Shown here piece after piece: positions 31,170 to 41,194 of a stretch of 64,000 nt of DNA. Each line of letters starts with the position of its first letter. Position 1 is the first letter of the stretch. Below the pieces are notes generated by a model that was not told the origin of the DNA, did no database searches, and worked only from the letters and a program-made list of their open reading frames with translations. The position numbers and the translations under genes were made by a program. The DNA is from Ariolimax columbianus (lineage: Eukaryota > Mollusca > Gastropoda > Stylommatophora > Arionidae). The stretch is from contig JAVGWX010000007.1 of the NCBI GenBank assembly GCA_036924085.1, forward strand, positions 32,085,453-32,149,452. The letters run 5' to 3'.

Positions 31170-31425
31170 AAGCTCCGGCGACGGTTCACCCGAATTGCTG
31201 CATGAATTTTGCCTCAACAAGATGCGCCTGACTTTGTCTTGGAAGATCTTTCGTAAACTCACGTCTTTCTTTAAACATCGTTGTCCAGTTCTTCACTGTT
31301 GTCATGTCATCGACACACTTTTGTCACCATACAAAAATGTCAACTGGTGGACATCCTTCAGCTGTTGGAAATCGATTCACCGCCTGCTGATCAACTCTGG
31401 ACGGATTCTGTATCACACCTATATT
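31170..31425 (-). pseudogene. Mariner transposase N-terminal segment (right arm, inverted copy)
   Basis: The minus strand reads VIQNPSRVDQQAVNRFPTAE then GCPPVDIF, a diverged duplicate of the left-arm segment. A continuation TTVKNWTTMFKERREFTKDL and PRQSQAHLVEAKFMQQFG matches where the linker and second helix-turn-helix would follow. No DDE/D catalytic region is present. Confidence 0.55.
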
Positions 31426-31579
31426 GTTTTCAACGTTCTGGTGAGGAAATTAGGAATCGGAGGATAATGATATTTTCTAAACTTACGGTTGGTATGTGCT
31501 GTTTACACCAGAAGTGACGTCATCATGCGCACCGTACTATGTTCATTTGTAGTTTTCTCCGGTTAAATTTGAACACGCG

Positions 31580-31584
<5 letters not shown>

Positions 31585-31646
<62 letters not shown>

Positions 31647-31672
31647 CATATATATATATACATATATGTACA
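31585..31672. repeat. (AT)n microsatellite, right flank of mariner
   Basis: AT repeat with GTAT and ACAT interruptions, continuing the tract found at 29438-29518. Confidence 0.95.
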
Positions 31673-31675
31673 TAC

Positions 31676-31903
31676 AGTGACGTAAGGTATGATGGTAGGC
31701 AAAAGAAAAGACCCAATGGTAGACCAAGAAGACGATGGTACCAAGATATCCAGGACATGCTGGGTATAACGTGGCGGAGGCTGGAGTGAATGAGCCTTTT
31801 TAAGACAGACTGTGACGGGGACGATGTTTTATAAAGGACACGCTGCATGATGATGATTATGGTGATGATGACGATGATGATGATGATGATATATATATAT
31901 ATA
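31676..31903 (+). pseudogene. LINE A 3' end with (ATG)n tail
   Basis: Plus strand: GGTAGACCAAGAAGACGATGG encodes GRPRRRWYQDIQDML, then GATGTTTTATAAAGGACACGC and a tail of ATGATGATTATGGTGATGATG. 5'-truncated to the last ~55 codons. Confidence 0.75.
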
Positions 31904-32884
31904 TTAGTCATCGTGGCTTGCAGTTATACAAAAGAAGCAATCGCTTGCTTAATGGTCAACGCAACATATCTGATCAAGACTCTTATTGGGACTTGAAAAC
32001 GGGCTGCACTAGTGTAATCTGTTTAAAAGATAACAAGACTGACGAGAGACAGAAGACACCTTTCCAAAAAATGTATAACTGCAACAGGCTGTTTCAGTTC
32101 GAAAGGCGCAGCTGTCGCAGTCGTGCTGCGAACTACGCCATGGCGTCCTTTTTTTTAGATAACTATAAAAAGAACGAAGGCACACTGCCATACAGAACAT
32201 ATACGCATAGAAACAAATTATTACATATACAAGCTGTGCACTCTATCTTTCTCATCCTCTTTCTTTCTCGCTCTCTCTCTCTCTTTCTCTCTCTATTTCT
32301 CTCTCATACTCATACACAAAGTATCTCTCGCACACAAACAGCAACATGAAAACATTTTGCCTTCAACGACATCTTCTCAAGATGCCACACGCTCATTTGT
32401 ATATATTGTCGAACACAGAGGACAAACCACACATAGATACACACATGACATACATACAAACACACAACCAACTCACTTACATTCCCACCCGCAGTCAAAC
32501 ACTCCAACCTCACTAATTCACTCACTCAAACACAAGGAGTAAGATGTGTGCGGCGATTGAAGAACTTGATTGAGTAAATTATGTCAGTGTGTGGCAGGTC
32601 TCATCCGATTATAGATCGATCAGATTGAGCACATGACCTTCCATCTCCGCCATTATCTCCATTTGCAGGCTGAGGTCTCGATAGTTCATAGTAAATGCTT
32701 TTCAGCATATCAAATACTGTGGTTTGGGATTGCGTTTTAAATTATCCATTGTTCCTGACACATCAGGTTGTGTTAGATAGAAAACGGGGGCCGAAGATAC
32801 AACAATTAACTGAGCTGACATAAGATAGACTCTCCCACGAAATAGAATACAACATCGGATTGCTGTCCCCCACACAAAAAAAAA
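31904..32884. other. Unassigned; CT tract at 32240-32305
   Basis: A 143-aa frame (31918-32349) has no recognised domain and runs into CTCTCTCTCT and CACACAAAC repeats. 32640-32880 gives short frames only. Confidence 0.4.
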
Positions 32885-33715
32885 CAATAAATCTAATCCT
32901 ACAGTGGGTGACGGCAGACTCGGGGATCATTGGAAACGAAAAAGCAGATGATCTTGCGGAAACCGAATGTGGCGACAGGCAGACTCGCAATCCACAGAGC
33001 AATACAGAAGCAAAGGCATTCATTAAATGATCCGTGAGGACATGATTGGGAGAACAGCACAAACAGTACAAGCCAGTAAACTTGGCAGAAATGGACAGAC
33101 ACAGAATTTCAGACTCAGAAGAGAACAGTGCATACTCAAAACCCATCTCCACCGAATGGGTAAAAATAGACACCACCACGTGCGATTGTGGACCATCCAA
33201 TCAGAAACCAGAAAATATCCTGCAGGACTGCCCTACTTATGATCCAGATGGTGAGCAGCGCTGCGCTGCTGTGGTCATCGATTCATAGATGACTGCTATC
33301 GCCAGGACCAGCTAGCCAGAGCTACCAAGACACTTATACACCTCCACGCAGTGATCTTGGCTGCAACAGAGCAGACTGGCTAAGTAGAAGAGAACGAAGC
33401 GGAAAGGCTAACCCAATATTCAAAAAATGCATGCTGAAATCGAATGTATCGGCCCGAGAGGTGGAAATATCACAGTCAAGCTGTAAATGACAACATACCA
33501 CATTCCGTTCTCCGGACAACATCCTGCTGATTACAAAGCCCCTTTCATGGTATGGTATCGGGAGGTTGAGAACGAACGAGGAAGAAGAAAAAGAGTACAG
33601 ACCAAACTGATGCAGCTTGTCCCGGAGTAGCGACCATGTTCGACATGCTGTGGGGGACCTGTGAAGTCCTGAAACTCACGCGGATAGAAGCGTTGCATCC
33701 GTTGATCGAAGAAGA
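32885..33715 (+). pseudogene. LINE C copy, split by a repeat G insertion
   Basis: 32890-33010 encodes LILQWVTADSGIIGNEKADD and LAETECGDRQTRNPQSNTEA, the last RNase H motif of LINE C. 33046-33240 encodes KIDTTTCDCGPSNQKPENIL, QDCPTY. The protein resumes at 33598 as YRPN and, in another frame, TMFDMLWGTCEVLKLTRIEA. Compared with the uninterrupted copy at 5090-5345, the break falls inside CTACTTA/TACAGACC. Stops and shifts make it inactive. Confidence 0.7.
33241..33597 (+). mobile_element. Repeat G nested in LINE C
   Basis: It starts GATCCAGATGGTGAGCAGC and ends GAACGAACGAGGAAGAAGAAA. Contains GCATGCTGAAATCGAATG and CATTCCGTTCTCCGGAC. Full length; no clear target-site duplication longer than a few bases. 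Confidence 0.8.
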
Positions 33716-33719
33716 TGAC

Positions 33720-34010
33720 TTGAGCTGACAGCAGTCAGCGACTCATATCATGCTGCATCCTTCGGGGCCAGGAAACCTTGGCTGACGAAAACCATAATTC
33801 TCTTCAACGTGATGGAACAGGATACAGACTGCAACCGTGCAGCCTGGGTAAGAGATTAATGATAGAAGAGTGAAGGTAAGCTCGGTCCCAAAAATATCGT
33901 GCTGAAATCGGATGTGTTGAGTCGAAAGGCCCAAATATTGTAGCCAACCTTAAAACTATGAAACAACGTCACAAACGTTGTTATAAGGGCGAGCGTTGAA
34001 GACGAGGAAG
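33720..34010 (+). mobile_element. Repeat F, near full length
   Basis: GAGCTGACAGCAGTCAGCG, CTGCATCCTTCGGGGCC, ACTGCAACCGTGCAGCCTGG, CGTGCTGAAATCGGATG, TCGAAAGGCCCAAATATTG, and an end of GCGTTGAAGACGAGGAAG. The body from GCTGAAATCGG on matches repeat G. Confidence 0.7.
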
Positions 34011-34197
34011 AACTACTGTAACCTGACACCATAGAAACGCCGTAAAGAGTTGATTTAGCTAAAAATTATTGATTTACTCAAATCAACAGTTCTGTTTACA
34101 CCGTGATCGTCAATCCGCCTAACTGGCCTTACAGGTAGGTCGAGTAAGATTAGAGGTGCAGGTCTCATAACATACCACTAAAAAACGCCTGCAATAT

Positions 34198-34610
34198 ATT
34201 TATAAGAGTGATCAAGATGCTGAGCCACGGCCATCTGTAGTCTATCACAGTTGGCCATGGCCGAGCGGTGCATGTGACGTAGTGGTCAAAGATGTAAAGC
34301 TGACTCTTAGCGTAAGGGTCAGCGACCCATATCTGTCATAGTCCTCCTCTACCACACGTAGTGATCTTGGAAACACGACTGAAACAAAGCAGACTGGCTA
34401 AAGTAAATGGATTGAAGAAGGAAAGATAACATACTCCCCCAAAATACCATGCTGAAGTTGGGTGTGTCGGCCTGAAAGGTGCACATTTCGCAGTCAAGCT
34501 GTTGTCTACGACAAAACGATTTCAGTATCAGGCTTACATCCTGCTACTTCCAAAGCTCTTTTAAGGATTAGTAACGGGGGTTTGAGAACGAACAGCGACG
34601 ATGACGAAAG
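34198..34610 (+). mobile_element. Repeat G with rearranged head
   Basis: GTGATCAAGATGCTGAGCC, then extra sequence (GTTGGCCATGGCCGAGCGG) before TAAAGCTGACTCTTAGCG. The standard body includes GCTGAAGTTGGGTGTGTCGG and ends TTTGAGAACGAACAGCGACG. It runs straight into the 57-bp array. Confidence 0.7.
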
Positions 34611-35520
34611 GAAGAAGACGAAGAAGAAGAAGAAGAAAAATAAATAAAAGGAGAAGGAAGAGGAGGACCAGAAGGAGAAGAAGAAGAAGAAGAAAAATAA
34701 GTAAAAGGAGAAGGAAGAGGAGGATCAGAAGGAGAAGAAGAAGAAGAAGAAAAGTAAGTAAAAGGAGAAGGAAGAGGAGGATCAGAAGGAGAAGAAGAAG
34801 AAGAAGAAAAATAAGTAAAAGGAGAAGGAAGAGGAGGACCAGAAGGAGAAGAAGAAGAAGAAGAAAAATAAGTAAAAGGAGAAGGAAGAGGAGGATCAGA
34901 AGGAGAAGAAGAAGAAGAAGAAAAATAAGTAAAAGGAGAAGGAAGAGGAGGACCAGAAGGACAAGAAGAAGAAGAAGAAAAATAAGTAAAAGGAGAAGGA
35001 AGAGGAGGATCAGAAGGAGAAGAAGAAGAAGAAGAAAAATAAGTAAAAGGAGAAGGAAGAGGAGGACCAGAAGGAGAAGAAGAAGAAGAAGAAAAATAAG
35101 TAAAAGGAGAAGGAAGAGGAGGATCAGAAGGAGAAGAAGAAGAAGAGGAAAAATAAGTAAAAGGAGAAGGAAGAGGAGGATCAGAAGGAGAAGAAGAAGA
35201 AGAAGAAAAATAAGTAAAAGGAGAAGGAAGAGGAGGATCAGAAGGAGAAGAAGAAGAAGAAGAAAAATAAGTAAAAGGAGAAGGAAGAGGAGGATCAGAA
35301 GGAGAAGAAGAAGAAGAAGAAAAATAAGTAAAAGGAGAAGGAAGAGGAGGATCAGAAGGAGAAGAAGAAGAAGAGGAAAAATAAGTAAAAGGAGAAGGAA
35401 GAGGAGGATCAGAAGGAGAAGAAGAAGAAGAAGAAAAATAAGTAAAAGGAGAAGGAAGAGGAGGATCAGAAGGAGAAGAAGAAGAAGAAGAAGAAAATGA
35501 AGAAGAAGAAGAAAAAAAAG
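34611..35520. repeat. 57-bp tandem array, about 15 units
   Basis: GAGAAGGAAGAGGAGG recurs every 57 bp (for example 34651, 34708). Units differ at one site, GGATCAG versus GGACCAG, alternating in the first half and fixed as GGATCAG in the second half. 57 is a multiple of 3 and the sequence lacks T-rich stops, so the plus strand is open for 299 codons (Arg/Lys-rich, 19-residue period) and the minus strand for 333 (Leu-rich). I do not regard either as a gene. Confidence 0.95.
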
Positions 35521-35560
35521 GCGTAGAAGAAGAATGTATAACCGCCTATTGTACAATAAC

Positions 35561-36139
35561 ATTGCAATATATGAAATAGCAATTCATTTTTTTCTTAATT
35601 TTCAAATCGAACATCGTTCTCCATTGAAGCTTGCATGAGATAGAAAACAAAGTGTGTACTACCATCAAACTACATTAATCACAACCTATCCTCACTCTTC
35701 ATAATTTCTTCAAATAATGTATCACCTTTAGGTCTCACCTGCGCGCAGTGATACCAAACTTGTATAGCATAACACAGCATTGATCATGCCGTTTGCGCAA
35801 TAACCTTAGATACATAATTTATTCAGTATTTATTCATCCGATGCTGGTAATATCAAATATCGCTTTGCCGATATTGTCTTTTGAACTGATATGTTTTTGC
35901 TCCCGGCTTCACGTGTTATGTTGTGTATAACCTGTTTACAGCTGATAGTTTGTGTATTGTCTACAGCAATAATTGTCGCTCTGCTTGCGACAATCTGTCG
36001 TTGACACGGGGATGCGGGCGGAATAACCCTTTTTCAGAATTTATTGTTGGAAAACGTGTTAGTAGTTTCTAAACACACATGGAAACATGATATCAACATC
36101 TGAATTTTGAAAATATTTCTTTAGCAATACAAAATCATC
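35561..36139. other. Unassigned, no gene seen
   Basis: AT-rich unique-looking sequence; no repeat family or domain recognised. Confidence 0.4.
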
Positions 36140-36585
36140 ATCATCATGTAGCATGTCCTTTTTAGAACGTCGCTCCCATCACAGTCTGTCTGAAAGAAAC
36201 TCGTTCCCTTGCCAAAACTCCAGCTTCCGCCACTGTCATACTCAGGCACTCCTGGATATCTTGGTGCCATCGTCTTCTTGGTCTACCCCTTCCTCTTTTG
36301 CCTGGCACCATACCTTCCATCACCGTCCTCTCAAGACCGTTGTGTCTCTTGATGTGACCAAAGTATTTGCATTTTCTAGCCAAAATGGAATTGATAAACC
36401 AGTTCTCCTCTATGCTCAAGTCTTGCCGAATGTCTACATTTGTTCTTTTCTCTGTCCAGGGTATTCTGAGGATCTTTCTGTAACATTTTGACTCGAAGGA
36501 TTCGATTCTTTGTCTAGAAGTTTTGGTAATCGTCCATGCTTCACAGCCATAAGCTGCCACAGGAAAAACACAGGCTCTCAATACA
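36140..36585 (-). pseudogene. LINE A, RT C-terminus (139 codons open)
   Basis: Minus strand: RACVFPVAAYGCEAWTITKT, SKCYRKILRIPWTEKRTNVD, NSILARKCKYFGHIKRHNGL and GKRGRGRPRRRWHQDIQECL, ending MGATF. The frame is clean but lacks the YADD core. The 3' tail is CATGATGATGATGATTTTG. High identity to 16738-17250. Confidence 0.85.
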
Positions 36586-36689
36586 AAATAGAGATATGAT
36601 TTGTTGCTCGTCTGAGACCGGAGCCCGAATGGGCAGCACAGAATCGCAACACTGTAACTTGTAAGGTAATTTGAAACACAACCAGATTT

Positions 36690-37025
36690 AGGTGTGACTT
36701 ACGAAGTGTGGAAAAGGTTCATTAGGACCAGATACAAGGAAACAGGGGAAATAGAGCATACTGGCAACACTAGAAACGATCTTTATTGCCAGTTTAACAG
36801 AAGGGAGAAGGCAGTGGTATTCAGACTCCGCACAGGCCACAACAGACTGAGGTACCATCCATTCAATAAAGTGTGGTACTGGGAAAAAGACCCTTATCTA
36901 CGAGAACCAGAGAAATCATATGTGGTTATCACCAGTGCCAACACTAGACAAGAACTATGACAGTGTCAACAGTCTCATAATGTCTCTTGCTTTCTTCAAA
37001 CAAATTCAACTCGACGTCTGAGAGT
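36690..37025 (+). pseudogene. LINE B relative, internal deletion
   Basis: GVTYEVWKRFIRTRYKETGE, IEHTGNTRNDLYCQFNRREK, AVVFRLRTGHNRLRYHPFNK align with LINE B after the RNase H motif. The Cys cluster is deleted (FNK is followed by VWYWEKDPYL). It ends CAACTCGACGTCTGAGAG. An older, diverged member of the family. Confidence 0.7.
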
Positions 37026-37029
37026 GAAG

Positions 37030-37435
37030 TAGGAGAAGACGAAGGCGATTCGAAAGAGAAGACTGAGAGGATCACGGGGCTTACCTAATAAGCGATAAGC
37101 GCTTTATGGTCATATAGGACATGCTATGTCGTTAAGTTGGACATCACATGCACCCACTGCATTGGTAGCTTATGTGATAAAGGGATCGTCAAGGTCAGTC
37201 CCAACATAACTGACTAATAGCTCGCTCCGTGTCCCTCCACGCTTATGGAAAAAAATATGTTTCAGCTGTCTGGTCTACGAGGTTCGAGTCGATAATGTTA
37301 TCCTACTCACAAAGGTTCCATTACACTACAGCGAGTAGAACTCAGGCCTGCCTTTATCATTACAGTTGAATCGTTGAAACATGATAACAGAGAATATTAG
37401 AAGCGAGTAAATAACTTGGATAAGGGGAAGGAATA
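37030..37435. other. Unassigned, no gene seen
   Basis: Phrases such as GGTCAGTCCCAACATAACTGAC hint at worn repeat material; nothing firm. Confidence 0.35.
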
Positions 37436-37439
37436 ATAA

Positions 37440-37770
37440 CATCTGGTCCGGCAACATATACTGATCAGACATGTTAGTCAGGGACAGGCAGAACATACTG
37501 GCCATGAGGTTCACCTCGGCTTCTTCTTGTTTCTCCCTGGAAACGAGCTGTTTTCATGGCAGCCTGGCTAACGAGATGAGGGATCTACGGGATCCATGTA
37601 GTAGTTAGCGACACGGAGATTAAGTCAAGCATTGTACAACAACCTGGGGGACCCCTGTACCCCTTTATCAGCTCGCTCGGGATGTGAGGAAAGCTACTCC
37701 AAACCGCCACGTAACGTCTTTTTCAAGGAGAACACACGAGCGAACCTACTCATTGTGGGCATTCGATACA
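37440..37770 (+). mobile_element. Repeat D, near full length
   Basis: GATCAGACATGTTAGTCAGG, GGAAACGAGCTGTTTTCATGG, GGGATGTGAGGAAAGCTAC, GTGGGCATTCGATACAAC, then a diffuse CAA-rich tail to about 37830. Confidence 0.75.
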
Positions 37771-37889
37771 ACTATTGATACAATTAGCTTTGTATAACAA
37801 CAACAACAATATTAACAACAACCATATGACTGATAGAAAACTCAAGAAAAGATGAAACTTTTAATTTGATAGGAGCTCATTTAACGACT

Positions 37890-38135
37890 GATTAGAGTAG
37901 GGGTAGACCACTCGCTTTTCACCACAAAGGTTCGTGGTTCACTCCCACAGCAGCCACGCTCGAGTTGAGCCAGCTGTAAATGGGTATCTGGCTTACGGTA
38001 GGGAAAGAAAGGACAGCGGTGCAGGAAACTGACCCCAATTGTGTGTGCTGAAGTCTCTTTCTCTTAATTTCCGACTAGCTGTTAAGTTTTCTGAAGGATA
38101 CACCTTGCCTTTTGGAGCGAACCCCCTTATTACGG
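37890..38135 (+). mobile_element. SINE6, tRNA-like SINE
   Basis: A B-box-like GGTTCGTGGTTCACTCCC near 37930, followed by GTTGAGCCAGCTGTAAATGG and GTATCTGGC. The motif CAGCxTAAATGGGTA also occurs in SINE2 (6150-6170), hinting at a shared body. Single copy in the window, so ends are not fixed. Confidence 0.5.
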
Positions 38136-38329
38136 AATATTCCTCAACACATTGCATGGCATGCCTTGTGCCCAGAATACTGGGTTTTAATTAAATCTCA
38201 ATAATTATTTTTCCAAATCATATAATACACAACAGTGGTACATATTTTACTGATCGATGCCGCAGAGTGCTTGTGTATCGATCACCGATGAGGTAACACA
38301 GATTATGTATGTATTTCAATATATGTGAC

Positions 38330-38375
38330 ACTATCTCTCTCTTTTTCTCTCTCTCTTTCTCTCTTTCTCTCTTCA
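38330..38375. repeat. (CT)n tract
   Basis: CTCTCTCTTTTTCTCTCTCTC run. Confidence 0.9.
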
Positions 38376-38479
38376 GGTAGTAGTCCCTCTTCTACCGACG
38401 CAAAATTGGGCATCTGCTTTAACAGATAAAGAGACGTGGGAAGTTTAGAGTTGAGAATTCAAGATCAAATAAGATATGA

Positions 38480-38705
38480 AGTTAGGAAATTACGGCTAAT
38501 TATGATTTTAAGTTACATTTTGGTAAGTTAAGTAAGAAAGTTAAATTAGAAAGTTAGGTTAAGTTAAGAATTTGAGAGAAGTTAAGTTAAGTTACAAATT
38601 TAACTCAGATTAAGAATTTCAGTTAAGTTAATAGAAGCTAAGTTATGTTGAGTTAATAATTTATTTTAAGTTAAGTTAGACATTTAAGTTAAGTAAAGAA
38701 TGTTC
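38480..38705. repeat. (AAGTT)n-like pentanucleotide tract
   Basis: Many AAGTTAAGTTA and GTTAAGTTAAG blocks separated by short insertions. It resembles the 3' tail of the CR1 copies (for example 11070-11090), although no CR1 body is seen beside it. Confidence 0.75.
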
Positions 38706-38714
38706 CTTGTTTTC

Positions 38715-39241
38715 TTTAGTATATCCTCGTATGCCCCTCCTTCCTTGTTGATGATACTACCTACGTATGTAAAACATCTACATCTTCCAGAGACGTTCCT
38801 CTCAGCCTGATTAGTTCTGTGTTTGCTGCATGGACACTCATTATTTTGGTCTTTTCCTCATGGACCTTCAAACCGACTTGTTTAGAGGCATACTTCCGTC
38901 TATCCAGTTTCCTTTGCGTTTGGCTTTGGCTGTGGGACAGAACAGCTATATCATCAGCAAAATCCATGTTCTCCAGCTGTTTATTCAAGGTCCATTGGAT
39001 TCCATTTCTCTCATTTCTTGTTACTTGCATAATCCATTCCACTACCAGAATTAAAGGAAAGGCAACAGTAGGCAACCCTGTCGTGCCCCTGATTTAGTTG
39101 TGAATGGTTACGTGAGTTGTCCTTCGTGTATAACATGAATTTCCATACGTTTATAATTCTGTCTAATTATGTTTGTGAGCTTTGGAGGAATTCCATAGTA
39201 CCTCAGTAGTTATATCTCTATCCAAACTGTAGAAAGCCTTT
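38715..39241 (-). pseudogene. CF LINE, RT region after insertion (FADD block)
   Basis: Minus strand: EKAFYSLDRD, YYGIPPKLTNIIRQNYKRME, IHVIHEGQLT, KSGARQGCLLLPFL, then a frame shift near 39050 to ILVVEWIMQVTRNERNGIQW, TLNKQLENMDFADDIAVLSH and KLDRRKYASKQVGLKVHEEK. FADD is the RT catalytic motif. It joins to 40367-40775 across an inserted LINE A. Stops and shifts show that it is dead. Confidence 0.8.
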
Positions 39242-40366
39242 TCATCATCACCATGAAGCATGTCCTATACAGAACGTCGCTCCCATCACAGTCTGTCTAA
39301 AACAAACTCTTTCCCTTGCCAAAACTCCAGCCTCTGCCAGAGTCGTACCCAGGCATTCATGGATATCTTTGTGCCATCGTCTTCTTGGTCTACCCCTGCC
39401 TCTTATGCTTGGCACCATACCTCCACTGTTCTCTCAAGACCGATGAGTCTCTTCATGTGACCAAAGTATTGACATATTCTGGCTATAATGCAATTGATAA
39501 ACCAATTCTTCTCTATGCTTAACTCTTGCCCTATGTCTACATTGGTGGTTTTTTCTGTCCAGGGTATTCTGAGGATTTTTTTGTAAAATTTTCATTCAAA
39601 GGATTCGATTCTTTTTCTAAAAGTTTTGGTAATCGTCTATGATTCGCAGTCATTAGCTGCCACATGAAAAACACAGGCTCTCAAGACATTTACTTTTATC
39701 GTTATGTTGGTGCTGTCATAATTTCTTCAGGCTGTTCAGTCTCTTCATTGCCATGGCTGGTCTTATGATTTCTTTCGAGCAGTCGCCATTCTTGTCAATT
39801 CTGGAGTCCAGACTTTCAAAATGCATGACCTGATCTCTTTCCTCACCACCTATTGTAAATTTATGTTGACATTGTGTTTTGTGGGTGGTTATTATCTTTG
39901 TTTTATTTATGTTTATACACAGGTTTATCTTTACCGTGTCTATTTACAGCCGAAATTAGCTGCCCTTGCCGTTGTGCACTTCGTGATAGTATCACGGTGT
40001 CGTCTGCGTATCGTAACTTTGGAATCTCGTACCCGCCAATCGTAATTGTATCAAAACTTTCAATGTTCTCGTCTTCTCTAACATTTCTCATTATACATTC
40101 CACATGTATATTACATAGATAAAGTGAAAGGATTCATTCCTGTGCTACTTCCTTTTGTACTGCAAACAAATCTAATGTTTGTCCAGATACTTGGACAGCG
40201 GCTCGTTGATCTTGGTATAATGTTTCAATAAGATGTGTACTATTCTTAGAAAACCCCATTTCCGTTTAAATGGTCTACATATTTTGATCTTTTACCGTAT
40301 CACAGTCTTTGGTGTAATCAATGCAACATGTGTACAGGTCTTAATTAAACTCTCTATATCTTTTTT
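39242..40366 (-). pseudogene. LINE A nested in CF
   Basis: Minus strand from 40366: CIDYTKDCDTVKDQN (RT motif A region), MGFSKNSTHLIETLYQDQRA, AVQVSGQTLDLFAVQKEVAQ, a stop, LSLYLCNIHVECIMRNVRED, then RYADDTVILSRS (near 40000). It continues through a shifted thumb region to the RPRRRWHKDIHECL end near 39370 and a TGGTGATGATGA tail. This is the longest LINE A copy here (about 1.1 kb). It has many frame shifts and is older-looking than 36140-36585. Confidence 0.8.
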
Positions 40367-40775
40367 TCAGAATCAAGGAAATTGATATGCAAACTCGAAT
40401 TCCATTCCATTGATTGCTCCAGAATTATCCACAATGTGCCTCTCTGGTCAATAAAAATCTATTCTGTCTAAAGCGCGTCTGCTCATCCCTTATCTTGTTA
40501 TCCACTGCCCTTTAAAACCTTTCTAGTATTACGCTGCTCAACACCTACCCCGGCACTGATAATAACATTATTCCTCTACGGTTTTTGCATTCCTGTAAAT
40601 GTCTCTTATTAGGCAATTTAATCAGGTAGCCCTCTCTCCAATCTTTTGGTAAGCCTGCTTGCTCCCAGATGGCGCCTGTCAAGTTACGGAACATGTTAGT
40701 TGATGTTTCAACATCTGCTTTTATGGCTTCCAGTGGCATTCCATTTGTAATATCACACATATCGACACCTCCCCA
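40367..40775 (-). pseudogene. CF LINE, RT N-terminal part before insertion
   Basis: Minus strand: GVDMCDITNGMPLEAIKADV, ETSTNMFRNLTGAIWEQAGL, PKDWREGYLIKLPNKRHLQE, CKNRRGIMLLSVPG, then shifted frames giving RDEQTRFRQNRF, EQSMEWNSSLHINFLDSE. This is the fingers and early palm of a non-LTR RT. HINFLDSE at the break and EKAFYSLD at 39241 reconstitute one motif when LINE A is ignored. Confidence 0.8.
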
Positions 40776-40894
40776 AGAGAACTGCAAGCCGCCTACGACG
40801 CATCCATCAGACGTAGTCATGGACACGGTCAGTCGACGAGACAGGCCTTGATCGCCCAAGCGTATCATTGTATTGCTTCGTAACCAACGCCAGG

Positions 40895-41190
40895 ATCAGG
40901 CATGACATCCTGAGCAAGACCACGATCTATCTTCCAATTATCGTTCCCTGGAAACAGACTGTGTTATGGCAGTCCGTCTGACGAGACGTGGATCGACGTA
41001 ATCTCCGTAGTAGTGAGCGTCACGCAGATAAAGTCAAGCATTGCACAACCGCCTGGAGGACTGAGGTCCACCTTTATTATCATGATCGGAATGTGAGGAA
41101 AGCTATTACAACAGGCCACGTACCACTCTTTTTAGGGCACTCAAAAGAGTAAACTTACTCATTGTGGGCATTACATTACAACATGTGGAC
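40895..41190 (+). mobile_element. Repeat D
   Basis: CGCCAGGATCAGGCATGAC, CCCTGGAAACAGACTGTG, GATCGACGTAATCTCCG, GGTCCACCTTTATTATC, ACTCATTGTGGGCATTAC. Tail short. Confidence 0.7.
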
Positions 41191-41194
41191 TAAC

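Larger units (their letters stand above)
29519..31584 (+). mobile_element. Foldback mariner-like element, carrying a LINE B insertion
   Basis: The left terminus is GGCGTGTTCAAATGCAACCGG (with the LINE excised). The right terminus reads, on the minus strand, CGCGTGTTCAAATTTAACCGG. The inverted match extends inward through GGTGTAAACAGCACATACCAACCGT on both arms and into coding sequence. TA-rich flanks fit TA target preference. After removing 29530-30877 the element is about 720 bp. Both arms carry the same N-terminal transposase segment in opposite orientation, so it is non-autonomous. Confidence 0.75.

Noticed and set aside
31039..31467. 142-aa frame as an intact gene
   Set aside because: Only the first ~43 residues are transposase-like; the rest is read through the inverted arm of the foldback element.
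34561..35562. 333-aa Leu-rich and 299-aa Arg-rich frames
   Set aside because: Produced by the 57-bp array; no non-repeat sequence in the frame and both strands equally open.
38320..38710. Telomere- or centromere-like repeat
   Set aside because: The AAGTT-rich tract is short, degenerate and matches the CR1 3' tail type instead.
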